Assembly (NCBI GenBank): GCA_947623965.1
Contig: CANQIF010000015.1
Span: 1-48,025 of the forward strand
Length of the DNA stretch: 48,025 bases
Direction: 5' to 3'
Origin: an uncultured Alistipes sp.
GTDB lineage: Bacteria > Bacteroidota > Bacteroidia > Bacteroidales > Rikenellaceae
Position 1 is the stretch's first letter. Each line of letters opens with the position of its first letter. The position numbers and the translations under genes are program-made. Of this stretch, positions 1 to 6,539 are shown in pieces. The notes under the pieces were generated by a model. The model saw only the letters and a program-made list of their open reading frames with translations. It did not search any database and was not told the DNA's origin.

Positions 1-72
1 GACTCTATATCCTACTTTTTGCATATTAGAACAGATCGGATCCTTTTTCATCCTACTTTTTGCATATTAGAC
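1..72. repeat. Left copy of a 72-bp perfect terminal inverted repeat
   Basis: Positions 1-72 are the exact reverse complement of 47951-48022. Each copy holds two identical 21-mers beginning TCCTACTTTTTGCATAT (10-30 and 51-71) in direct orientation, 41 bases apart, separated by a different 20-base stretch. The two flanks inside the window are unrelated, so this is a dispersed repeat at both ends, not a circular overlap. Confidence 0.9.
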
Positions 73-262
73 CGAAACAGCCAAATATCCGGGAGCGAAT
101 GAAAAAACAGCCCGAATAATCGTTCGGATGCGAAAAAAAAACGGAGCCAGACTTTTGTATAGGGAATAAATTCGCGCCGGAGCGGGCGCGACCTCGACTT
201 TAAGGAGCTGTCAGTCAGAGTGGTGGGAGGGGGGGGGGAATAAAAGCCCGCAATCGACAACG
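73..262. other. Intergenic stretch without a recognisable gene
   Basis: No plausible coding sequence is seen. The stretch holds a run of ten G (229-238) and several A-rich patches. It lies between the terminal repeat and the terminator of the tRNA gene. Confidence 0.5.
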
Positions 263-293
263 AAAAAAGCGAGAACCTTTCGATTCTCGCTTT
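263..293 (-). terminator. Rho-independent terminator of the tRNA-Lys gene
   Basis: An inverted repeat (AAAGCGAGAA at 266-275 against TTCTCGCTTT at 284-293) is followed, on the minus strand, by a T-run (263-268). It lies just 3' of the tRNA and points in its direction. Confidence 0.8.
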
Positions 294-296
294 CCG

Positions 297-369
297 TACC
301 CCCTCAGGGGCTCGAACCCTGGACCCCAACATTAAGAGTGTCGTGCTCTACCAACTGAGCTAAAGAGGC
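297..369 (-). tRNA. tRNA-Lys (anticodon CTT)
   Basis: Read on the minus strand, a full cloverleaf is visible: acceptor GCCTCTT pairing with AGGGGGT (with G-T wobbles), D-arm with AGTTGGTA loop, anticodon loop CTCTTAA giving anticodon CTT, T-arm CAGGG/CCCTG with TTCGAGC loop, discriminator A at 297. The next bases read CGG, so CCA is not encoded. A -7 box lies upstream (443-450) and a terminator directly downstream, so it is probably transcribed alone. Confidence 0.93.
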
Positions 370-442
370 ATTTGCTTTCGGGGTTCTATCCTTTACCCCC
401 CCCCGCGGTTTCCCGCGATCGGATTTCCTCCCGATTGCGATG

Positions 443-450
443 CAAAGATA
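443..450 (-). promoter_or_regulatory. TAnnTTTG promoter box for tRNA-Lys
   Basis: TATCTTTG on the minus strand matches the Bacteroidetes -7 consensus. The implied leader is about 65 nt and contains a run of nine C (396-404 on the plus strand). Confidence 0.6.
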
Positions 451-511
451 GAGACAAATCTTCGTTCGTGCAAATTTTTCGAGGAAAAAATTGCGAAAAT
501 TTTCTCCGAAC

Positions 512-1201
512 CTATTTTTCGTGCCGGCGGATCCGGGCGATCGTCTTTTCGTCCTGCAATTCGCGTACCGCATCGCATCCGATCCACCGGGCCGTCCGGT
601 CGCTGTCGGCGGCCAGCTCCTGCGCCGTGGCGAGCGCCCGTTCGTGCAGGCGGAGGTTGCGTTTCCCGATGCCGCGCAGCGCCCAGTTGACCGCCTTGCG
701 GACGAAGTTCCGCTCGTCGCTGCGATAGCGGACGATGAGCGGCAGGTAGGCGGCAAAGGCTTCGTCGTCCGCCTTTCGGTCGTGAACGGCCCGCGCGGCG
801 ATCAACGAAAAGGCCGTGCGCCGGACGTATTCGCGCTCGTCGGCGGCAAACTCTTCGATGCGTTCTATGGCCGCCGGAACGCGCCACAGCAGATTCAGGC
901 AGGCTTGGTCGACAAGGTCCCACGAATCGAATCCCTCCGTTAGGCATGTCAGCTCGGCAACGGTCAGGGCCGCCGGATCGGCGATAAGCGTGGCGAGCAG
1001 ACGCGCCTCGTGCAGGCCGCTCGCCCACAGCTCTCCGGCGAGCGGGTGGTCGCGGCCGATCCGGCGGGCCTCCGCCCGCAATACGGGCATCGGAACCCCG
1101 CACAAATGCGCGCCCTGGATGCCGAAGCGCCGCATGCCCTCGATGTTGCGCACCGAGCCGGCCGTTTCGAGCCGTGCCAGAATTTCATCGGCCGTTCGCA
1201 T
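512..1201 (-). CDS. DNA alkylation repair protein (AlkD-like, HEAT-repeat glycosylase)
   Basis: Protein of 229 residues, a normal length for the AlkD family (PF08713), which removes alkylated bases using stacked HEAT-like helices. Visible family features are the N-terminal GSVRNIEGMRRFGI segment, SWDLVD (residues about 93-98) holding the expected catalytic Asp after Trp, a following RRTAF helix, and FVRKAVNWALRGIGKRN, which carries the conserved Arg and Trp of the DNA-binding groove. The start at 1201 begins a helix expected for the family and no promoter box is seen in the 36-base gap to the upstream GH2-like gene, so the two are probably co-transcribed. Function is assigned by family; substrate range cannot be read from sequence. 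Confidence 0.85.
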   Translation of the reverse strand: MRTADEILARLETAGSVRNIEGMRRFGIQGAHLCGVPMPVLRAEARRIGRDHPLAGELWASGLHEARLLATLIADPAALTVAELTCLTEGFDSWDLVDQACLNLLWRVPAAIERIEEFAADEREYVRRTAFSLIAARAVHDRKADDEAFAAYLPLIVRYRSDERNFVRKAVNWALRGIGKRNLRLHERALATAQELAADSDRTARWIGCDAVRELQDEKTIARIRRHEK

Positions 1202-1237
1202 CGTCCGTGTTCGTGTGAAAAGCGTATCGGAAGCGTG

Positions 1238-2551
1238 TCAGAGGCGTCCGCCCGTGTCGAGCGGGTCGCTGTTCCATTCGCCGGCGGCCGCGGGATAGAT
1301 CACCGGCCGCGAATCGCCGAAGGCCTTGAGGTGCAGATAAGCCTCGTAGAGGCAGATGCCGTTGGCGGAGGCGTCGGCGATCGAGAAAGCGATCACCGAA
1401 GGGTGCCGCTTGGCGGTGTGGTAGCAGTTCCCTGCCCGCTCGAGATAGGCCTCCCGCCAGGCGGGATCGTTCGACGGGTTGCCCCCCTTGCGACGGGAGG
1501 TGCCGGCGGCCCGGGTGTCGATCGGCGCCTGGGCGATGACGTAGAGCCCGAGCGAATCGCACATCTCGTAGAAATGCGGCGCAACGGCTCCGGGGGTCGG
1601 ACGAAGAAGAACCGGTCCGCCGGCGCGGAGCCGCTCGAGGTCGGCGGCGGTCGCGGAGGGCGAGACCTCGCGGAGCGGCGCTTCGAGCGTCTGGCCGTTG
1701 ATGCGGAGACGGCCCCCCTCGTGCTCCACTACGCGGAAGCCGATCGGCAGCTGCAGATGCTCGGCATAACGGCCTTCGTGCTTCGTCCGGAGCCGCAGCG
1801 TGTGGCGCTGCGGCCGCTCGGCCGACCAAAGCAGGCTGTCGGGAATCTGCGCCAGGAAACGGACCGTATCTTCGCCGCGCATGCCGAGCGTCAGTTCGTG
1901 ATGGCCCGCGAGCACGGTCGTTCCGGCCGGATCGAGCAGCTCGTATTCGATGCGGACGGTCCGCGGGTTGAGGGCGTGGGTCTTGACGATGACGCCGATT
2001 TCGGCCCGGGCGGCGGTCCGCTCATCGGTCAGGTATTCGCTTCGCACGACGACGTCGCGGACCCCCATCGTGGCAGGGCTCGTCAGCCACACTTCGCCGA
2101 GGGCGCCGGCCTGCGCGCCGGCTTTCCAGCTTTCGAGCACGGCGACGCCCGACGGCGTGGCGGGAAGCAGCTCGACCCGGTTGCGCCCCTCCTGGACGAA
2201 TTTCGTGATGTTGAAGTCGGCGGGGGTGTTGCCGTCGCTGTTGTAGGCGGCGCGGCGCCCGTTGATTCGAACCTCGTAGTCTGCCGGGGCCTGCTCGACA
2301 TGGAGCATCACCTGGCGGTTGGACCAGGCGAAAGGAACCGTGAAGTCGGCAGCGAACCCGCCCACGACGGCGCTCCACGATGCGATGGGGGTGCGGTAAC
2401 GATGGCGGAGCGTACCGGCGGCAGCCTCTTGCGCCGTGGCGCAGGCGATCGTCGTGCAGCGCGGCGGCTGGCGGTTCTCGGTGACGGCGAGCGGCTGCGC
2501 CGCAAGCGTGCCGCACGAAAAAAGCGTCAACAGGGGAAGAATTATGCGCAT
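1238..2551 (-). CDS. Degenerate glycoside hydrolase family 2-like exported protein
   Basis: 437 residues with a Sec signal peptide (MRIILPLLTLFSCGTLAAQP). Residues about 60-160 look like a GH2 sugar-binding jelly roll (YEVRINGRRAAYNSDG, FNITKFVQEGRNRVELLPA), about 165-290 like the GH2 immunoglobulin-like domain, and about 300-437 like a cut-down TIM barrel (FYEMCDSLGLYVIAQAPIDT, RHPSVIAFSIADASANG). Active GH2 beta-galactosidases are often 700-1000 residues and have SLGNESGNG where this protein has SIADASANG (390-398); the Asn-Glu holding the acid/base Glu is replaced by Asp-Ala, and the rest of the barrel with the nucleophile is missing. It is probably a non-catalytic carbohydrate-binding relic. 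The start at 2551 fits the signal peptide and the promoter at 2575-2582; the longer frame would run through the promoter. Confidence 0.75.
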   Translation of the reverse strand: MRIILPLLTLFSCGTLAAQPLAVTENRQPPRCTTIACATAQEAAAGTLRHRYRTPIASWSAVVGGFAADFTVPFAWSNRQVMLHVEQAPADYEVRINGRRAAYNSDGNTPADFNITKFVQEGRNRVELLPATPSGVAVLESWKAGAQAGALGEVWLTSPATMGVRDVVVRSEYLTDERTAARAEIGVIVKTHALNPRTVRIEYELLDPAGTTVLAGHHELTLGMRGEDTVRFLAQIPDSLLWSAERPQRHTLRLRTKHEGRYAEHLQLPIGFRVVEHEGGRLRINGQTLEAPLREVSPSATAADLERLRAGGPVLLRPTPGAVAPHFYEMCDSLGLYVIAQAPIDTRAAGTSRRKGGNPSNDPAWREAYLERAGNCYHTAKRHPSVIAFSIADASANGICLYEAYLHLKAFGDSRPVIYPAAAGEWNSDPLDTGGRL

Positions 2552-2558
2552 CGTTTCG

Positions 2559-2566
2559 TATCTTTG
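2559..2566 (+). promoter_or_regulatory. TAnnTTTG promoter box for the HsdR_N-like gene
   Basis: TATCTTTG, 37 bases before the ATG at 2604. It forms one arm of an inverted repeat (CGTATCTTTGT / ACAAAGATACG) whose other arm is the promoter box of the divergent gene. Confidence 0.65.
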
Positions 2567-2574
2567 TTTGTCGA

Positions 2575-2582
2575 CAAAGATA
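2575..2582 (-). promoter_or_regulatory. TAnnTTTG promoter box for the GH2-like/AlkD operon
   Basis: TATCTTTG on the minus strand, 23 bases before the ATG at 2551. The two opposing boxes face each other with 8 bases between them, so RNA polymerase could occupy only one at a time. Confidence 0.65.
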
Positions 2583-2603
2583 CGTTTTTTTTTCGACCCT
2601 GCG

Positions 2604-3053
2604 ATGAAAGAGCTGCCCAAACTCGCATTTCCTGCGATCCGTCTGCGCGGACGCCGGACGAACGGCCGCACGGAGGTGTGGTGCGCCGCCCGGGGCTGCT
2701 GGTTGGTGCTGACACCCGAAGAGTGGGTGCGGCGTCATCTGGTGGCCTATCTGGTTGCGGCGTGCGGCGCCGATCCGCTGCGCATCGTCGAGGAGTACCC
2801 CGTGTCGCTCAACGGACAGCCTCAGCGGGCCGATGTCGTGGTGGTCGATGCGGCGGGCGCTCCGCTGCTGGTCGCCGAGTGCAAGGCCGCCGGGGTCGGG
2901 ATCGATCGTGCCGTCTTCGACCAGGCCGTGCGTTACAACTCGGTGCTCGGAGCCCGCTATCTCGTCCTTACGAACGGGTTGAAACACTATTGTTTCCGGC
3001 ACGACGAAGCGGGGCGCTACGAGCAGCTGGCCGGGTTTCCCGTGTTGAAATAA
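2604..3053 (+). CDS. Small HsdR_N-like (PD-(D/E)XK fold) conserved protein
   Basis: 149 residues matching the small Bacteroidales proteins annotated as type I restriction enzyme R protein N-terminal domain. The family pattern LTPEEWVRRHLVAYL (about 36-50) is present, then the nuclease-like core: RADVVVVD with Asp77 and LLVAECKA with Glu92-Cys-Lys94, a PD-(D/E)XK signature. No methyltransferase or specificity gene is beside it, so it is not a working type I R subunit; in this phylum it is a solitary, widely kept protein of unknown role. The start at 2604 follows the promoter box by 37 bases; the longer in-frame extension would overlap the divergent gene's signal peptide region. Confidence 0.8.
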   Translation: MKELPKLAFPAIRLRGRRTNGRTEVWCAARGCWLVLTPEEWVRRHLVAYLVAACGADPLRIVEEYPVSLNGQPQRADVVVVDAAGAPLLVAECKAAGVGIDRAVFDQAVRYNSVLGARYLVLTNGLKHYCFRHDEAGRYEQLAGFPVLK

Positions 3054-3160
3054 ACCGGGCGGTGCGAATGGCAATCGGTAGAGGGAGTTCGGGAACAACC
3101 AGTTGCGCCCGAATGGAAGCTATCAAGTGTACATTCCAACTCGGACAGCTTGCGGCCAGC

Positions 3161-3657
3161 TCGCAGCCGAGCGGATGGACTTGCGATGTAGAGGAGCAGC
3201 CCTCCGCCCGGGGGCGGCTGCGGGCTGCGGCACCCGTTCCGGGTGCAAATTCAGAATTCAATATTCAAGATTCAAAATTAGATGGCCTGCCGGGACACGT
3301 TTGAGCCTACTCCCTATTCGGGACGCAGCCTGCGGGGCGCGCACGTTCGGGTACGAGCTGCGGGCCTCCGCTGCCGGGAGGCTGCGGCCCGCCGACCTCT
3401 TCGAGGTCGATTCCAACTGCAAAACACGCCCGCAGCCGAGCGGACGGGCTTGCGACGTAGAGGAGCAGCCCTCCGCCCAGGGGCGGCTGCGGGCTGCCGG
3501 TCGCTGCGCGACCGATTTTACCGGCAAGCATTTCTACCACGACCGACTGTCTATGGCCCGCACGGTCCTGACGGACCGACTCTAACCCGGGGGCATGCCC
3601 GCAGCCAAGCGGATAGGCCTGCGACGCAGTGGAGCAGCCCTCCGCCCGGGAACAGCT
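3161..3657 (-). repeat. Modular GC-rich repeat region R1 (minus orientation)
   Basis: Holds three P cores (3161-3229, 3428-3497, 3597-3657), one Q core (3319-3392) and one AT ladder (3247-3281). Hairpins with different stems lie at 3230-3246 (GCACCC/GGGTGC), 3393-3409 (CGACCTC/GAGGTCG), 3498-3514 (CGGTCGC/GCGACCG) and 3563-3578 (CGGTCC/GGACCG). Read on the minus strand the units follow the response regulator gene. Confidence 0.85.
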
Positions 3658-3669
3658 GCATTCCCGCCG

Positions 3670-4587
3670 TTACAGATTCTTGTAGGTCTTCTCGATGTAT
3701 TGCTGGAAGCTCTCCTTGTAGTTCTCGCCGATCGGCAGAAAATCCTTGTCGTTCAGATAGACGCGCCCGCGTACATAGCTTTTGATCCGCTGCAGGTTGA
3801 CGATGTAGGAGCGGTGCACGCGCATGAAGCGGTCGGCCGGCAGCGTCGTTTCCATGTTTTTGATGCGGTAGAGCGTGGTGATCTTCGACCCGTCAGCCAG
3901 GTGGATCCGGACGTATTCCCCCTCGCTTTCGACGAAGACGATATCGGCGATGCGGACGAGCGAAACCTTGTAATCGGCCTTCACCGACAGATACTCCTTT
4001 TCGGGCTCTTTCTCGGGCTCCTTGCCGGCTTCTTCCCCGCTGCGGCCATCGGCCGCGGAGGTGTCGGCCGGCACACCGGGTAGCGCCGAAGCTGCAGTCG
4101 AAGCCGGCGCCGGCCCCTCCGGAGTTTCGACCGCTGTCATCGATGCAGCCGGCGGGAGCGGCATATTCAGTGGGGCAGATGCAGCCGCCGTGGCCGCTCC
4201 TGCCGGAACGGGCTGCGGCTGGGGATGTTGCAACTCGTAGAGGGCGCAGGCCTTGGCGGCGGAGCGGCTGAACTCGGCGAAAGAGAAAGGCTTCAGCAGG
4301 TAGTCGATCGCGTTGAGGCGGAACCCTTCGAGCGCATACTCCGAGTAGGCGGTCGTGAAGACGATCATCGGCCGGTGGACGAGCGAGCGGACGAACTCCA
4401 CGCCGTTCAGGTCGGGCATGTTGATGTCGACGAAGAGCAGATCGATGGCGTGCGTCGAGGCGATCTGCTGCGCTTCGAGGGCATTGTTGCAACTCGCCAC
4501 GAGCTCCAGATAGGGGATCTTGGCGATATAGGCGCTGATCTGACGCAGAGCCAGCGGTTCGTCGTCGATGGCGAGGCATTTAAGCAT
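3670..4587 (-). CDS. LytTR-family response regulator
   Basis: 305 residues. The receiver domain (1-115) has the acidic pair Asp8-Asp9, phospho-acceptor Asp54 in LLFVDINMPD, and Lys99 in YLLKPF. The C-terminal LytTR DNA-binding domain (about 198-300) shows YLSVKADYKVSLVRIADIVFVE and FMRVHRSYIVNL. Between them is an unusually long Ala/Pro/Ser linker (about 120-195) ending in an acidic-basic stretch (GKEPEKEPEKE); most relatives have only a short linker. The ATG overlaps the end of the histidine kinase gene by 8 bases, so the two are translated together. It would be phosphorylated by that kinase; target genes cannot be deduced. Confidence 0.93.
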   Translation of the reverse strand: MLKCLAIDDEPLALRQISAYIAKIPYLELVASCNNALEAQQIASTHAIDLLFVDINMPDLNGVEFVRSLVHRPMIVFTTAYSEYALEGFRLNAIDYLLKPFSFAEFSRSAAKACALYELQHPQPQPVPAGAATAAASAPLNMPLPPAASMTAVETPEGPAPASTAASALPGVPADTSAADGRSGEEAGKEPEKEPEKEYLSVKADYKVSLVRIADIVFVESEGEYVRIHLADGSKITTLYRIKNMETTLPADRFMRVHRSYIVNLQRIKSYVRGRVYLNDKDFLPIGENYKESFQQYIEKTYKNL

Positions 4588-5638
4588 GGGAAATCGGTAT
4601 TACGAGTTTGACGGTATAGCTGTCGCTCTCTTCGTGCAGGTCGAGCGTGTAACCTCCCGAACCGTAGGTCAGTTCGAGGCGCTTGCGGACGTTTTCGAGC
4701 CCGATGCCGCCCGAGCGCAGCGGCTCTTCGTCGGCGACCGTGTGGCGGCTGTTGCGGATGACGGCCGTCAGCTGTTCGTCGGCGCAGGAGATGGTGATGC
4801 GGATGAACGACTTGCGGTTGTAGCTGACGCCGTGTTTGAAGGCGTTCTCGACAAAGACGATCAGCAGCAGCGGCGGAATCGAGACGCCGTCCGGAAGCGC
4901 GGACGGATAGTCGATCGTGATTTCGACCCGGTCCGTGTAGCGGATGCGCATGAGCTCGATGTAGTTCTTCAGGAACTGGATGTCGGCGGCCAGCGAGATG
5001 GTCTCCCGCTCGGAGTCGTACAGCACGTAGCGCATCATCTTCGAGAGGTCGATCACGGCCGATTTGGCCGCTTCGCCGTCGATGTCGATGAGGGCGTGGA
5101 TGTTGTTGAGCGTGTTCATGAAGAAGTGCGGGTTGATCTGGTACTTGAGCGTCTCCATCTCGGCCCGCAGGTTCTCCTGCGTGAGGAATTGCATCTGCTG
5201 CTCGTCGCGCAGCGACTGGTAGAAGAGTTTGATGGCGCTGTTCGTCCCGTTCATGAAGAGGGCGAAAACGATGTTCCAGTAGAAGTCGTGATTGGTGAAC
5301 GAGGCTGTCCGGAAGGCATGGAACATTCCTCCCGAAGCGTCGAGGTAATGTTCGTTGAGTTCGACCGCCGAGAAGACGATCACGATCACCAGCAGGGTGA
5401 AGAAGAGGTACTTCCCGTATTTCCGGCGGGGGAGGTAGCGGGCCGCGATGAGGTAGTTGTGGACGAGGAAGATCGTCAGATAGGGGATAATCTGCCGCCA
5501 GACGGTCCAGGCGGCCTCCAGATCGACGTGCATCTCGGAGAGCATCTGCGAGTTGAGGACCGGCACCAGGATAATGGCCGACCAGACCAGCAGGTAGAGC
5601 AGGTTTTCGCCGATGGCTTGTTTGTTTCCGATCTTCAT
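4580..5638 (-). CDS. LytS-type sensor histidine kinase (His_kinase family)
   Basis: 352 residues. Four membrane segments lie at about 13-30, 48-66, 78-93 and 118-132, then a coiled helix and the kinase core: YQINPHFFMNTLNNI with His171, the N-box NAFKHGV, and the ATP-lid motif GGIGLENVRKRL. This is the PF06580 plus HATPase arrangement that pairs with LytTR regulators. There is no large extracellular domain, so the signal is probably sensed within or near the membrane. The start at 5638 gives the expected short cytoplasmic N-terminus; the in-frame extension upstream runs into repeat region R2 and is rejected. Co-transcribed with the downstream regulator. Confidence 0.93.
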   Translation of the reverse strand: MKIGNKQAIGENLLYLLVWSAIILVPVLNSQMLSEMHVDLEAAWTVWRQIIPYLTIFLVHNYLIAARYLPRRKYGKYLFFTLLVIVIVFSAVELNEHYLDASGGMFHAFRTASFTNHDFYWNIVFALFMNGTNSAIKLFYQSLRDEQQMQFLTQENLRAEMETLKYQINPHFFMNTLNNIHALIDIDGEAAKSAVIDLSKMMRYVLYDSERETISLAADIQFLKNYIELMRIRYTDRVEITIDYPSALPDGVSIPPLLLIVFVENAFKHGVSYNRKSFIRITISCADEQLTAVIRNSRHTVADEEPLRSGGIGLENVRKRLELTYGSGGYTLDLHEESDSYTVKLVIPISHA

Positions 5639-5693
5639 GGTTTTTCCGTTCCTGTTTTTTCGGTGCCTGTCGCTTTCGTGCTTTGCTGCGAAC

Positions 5694-6470
5694 TCGACGT
5701 CGGAGACATCGGCAGCCCGCAGCCGAGCGGCACTGCCTCCGCGGGATACCCGGGACGCAGCCTGCGAAGGACGCATGCGAGCGGACTTGCAGACGCGAGA
5801 GCGGTCCTTCGCGGGGCGAAGCTGCGGCCCGCTGCGCCCTTGCGGGCGCAAATTCCGAATTCAATATTCAAAATTCAGAATGATGAACTCGGGTCGCAGC
5901 CTGCGGAGCGCACGCAAGTTCGGGTACGAACTGCGGGCCTCCGCCGCCGGGAGGCTGCGGCCCGCTCGGTCCTAACGGACCGATTCCTGCTGCAAGGCAA
6001 GCCCGCAGCCGAGCGGAGGTGCTTGCGACGCAGGGGAGCAACCCTCCGCCCGGGGGCGGCTGCGGGCTGCGGCGCCCCAAAGGGCGCAAATTCAAAATTC
6101 AGTATTCAAAATTCAAAATCATGCGCTCGGGCCGCGGCTTGCGGAGGGCCAGCACGAGCAGACTTGCGGACGCGAAAGCGGGCCTTCGCGGGGCGAAGTT
6201 GCGGCCCGCTGCGCCCTTGCGGGCACAATTCATGATTCAAAATTCAAAATTGCCCGAGGCGTCCATGCTTGACAGATTCGAATGCCCAAGCAAGCCCGCA
6301 GCCGAGCGGAGGAGCTTGCGACGCAGAGGAGCAGCCCTTCGCCAGGGGGCGGCTGCGGGCTGCCGGTCCCTGCGGGACCGATTTTGTCAACGAGCATTTC
6401 CGCCAAAACAAGCGGTTGTGGGCTGCCGATGTCTCCGACGTCTCCGACGTCGAGTTCGCGGGCAGGTCTT
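5694..6470 (-). repeat. Modular GC-rich repeat region R2 (minus orientation)
   Basis: A mosaic of P and Q cores with AT ladders at 5851-5880, 6088-6120 and about 6227-6251. Hairpins: 5694-5711 (CGACGTC/GACATCG), 5833-5850 (TGCGCCC/GGGCGCA), 5966-5983 (TCGGTCC/GGACCGA), 6072-6087 (GCGCCC/GGGCGC), 6210-6226 (imperfect) and 6364-6380 (CGGTCCC/GGGACCG). A 9-bp unit CGACGTCTC is repeated near 6427-6452. On the minus strand the region follows the acyl-CoA ligase gene. Confidence 0.85.
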
Positions 6471-6539
6471 TTCACCTTGACCGGCGGCAAACCGCTGACG
6501 TCAGCAGTGCGATGTCCTCCCCGCACAAGCCCCTCCGCC

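Noticed and set aside
1..72. CRISPR-like array (21-mers with a 20-base spacer)
   Set aside because: Only two repeats per copy, the same spacer in both copies, and no cas genes in the window.
2604..3053. Type I restriction system
   Set aside because: Only a 149-residue HsdR_N-like domain is present, with no helicase, methyltransferase or specificity subunit nearby.
1010..3304. Long plus-strand ORF of 764 codons
   Set aside because: It is antisense to AlkD and the GH2-like gene, with Arg/Gly-rich composition typical of GC-rich shadow frames.
4568..6235. Plus-strand ORF of 555 codons
   Set aside because: Antisense to the histidine kinase and running into repeats; the kinase motifs on the other strand are decisive.
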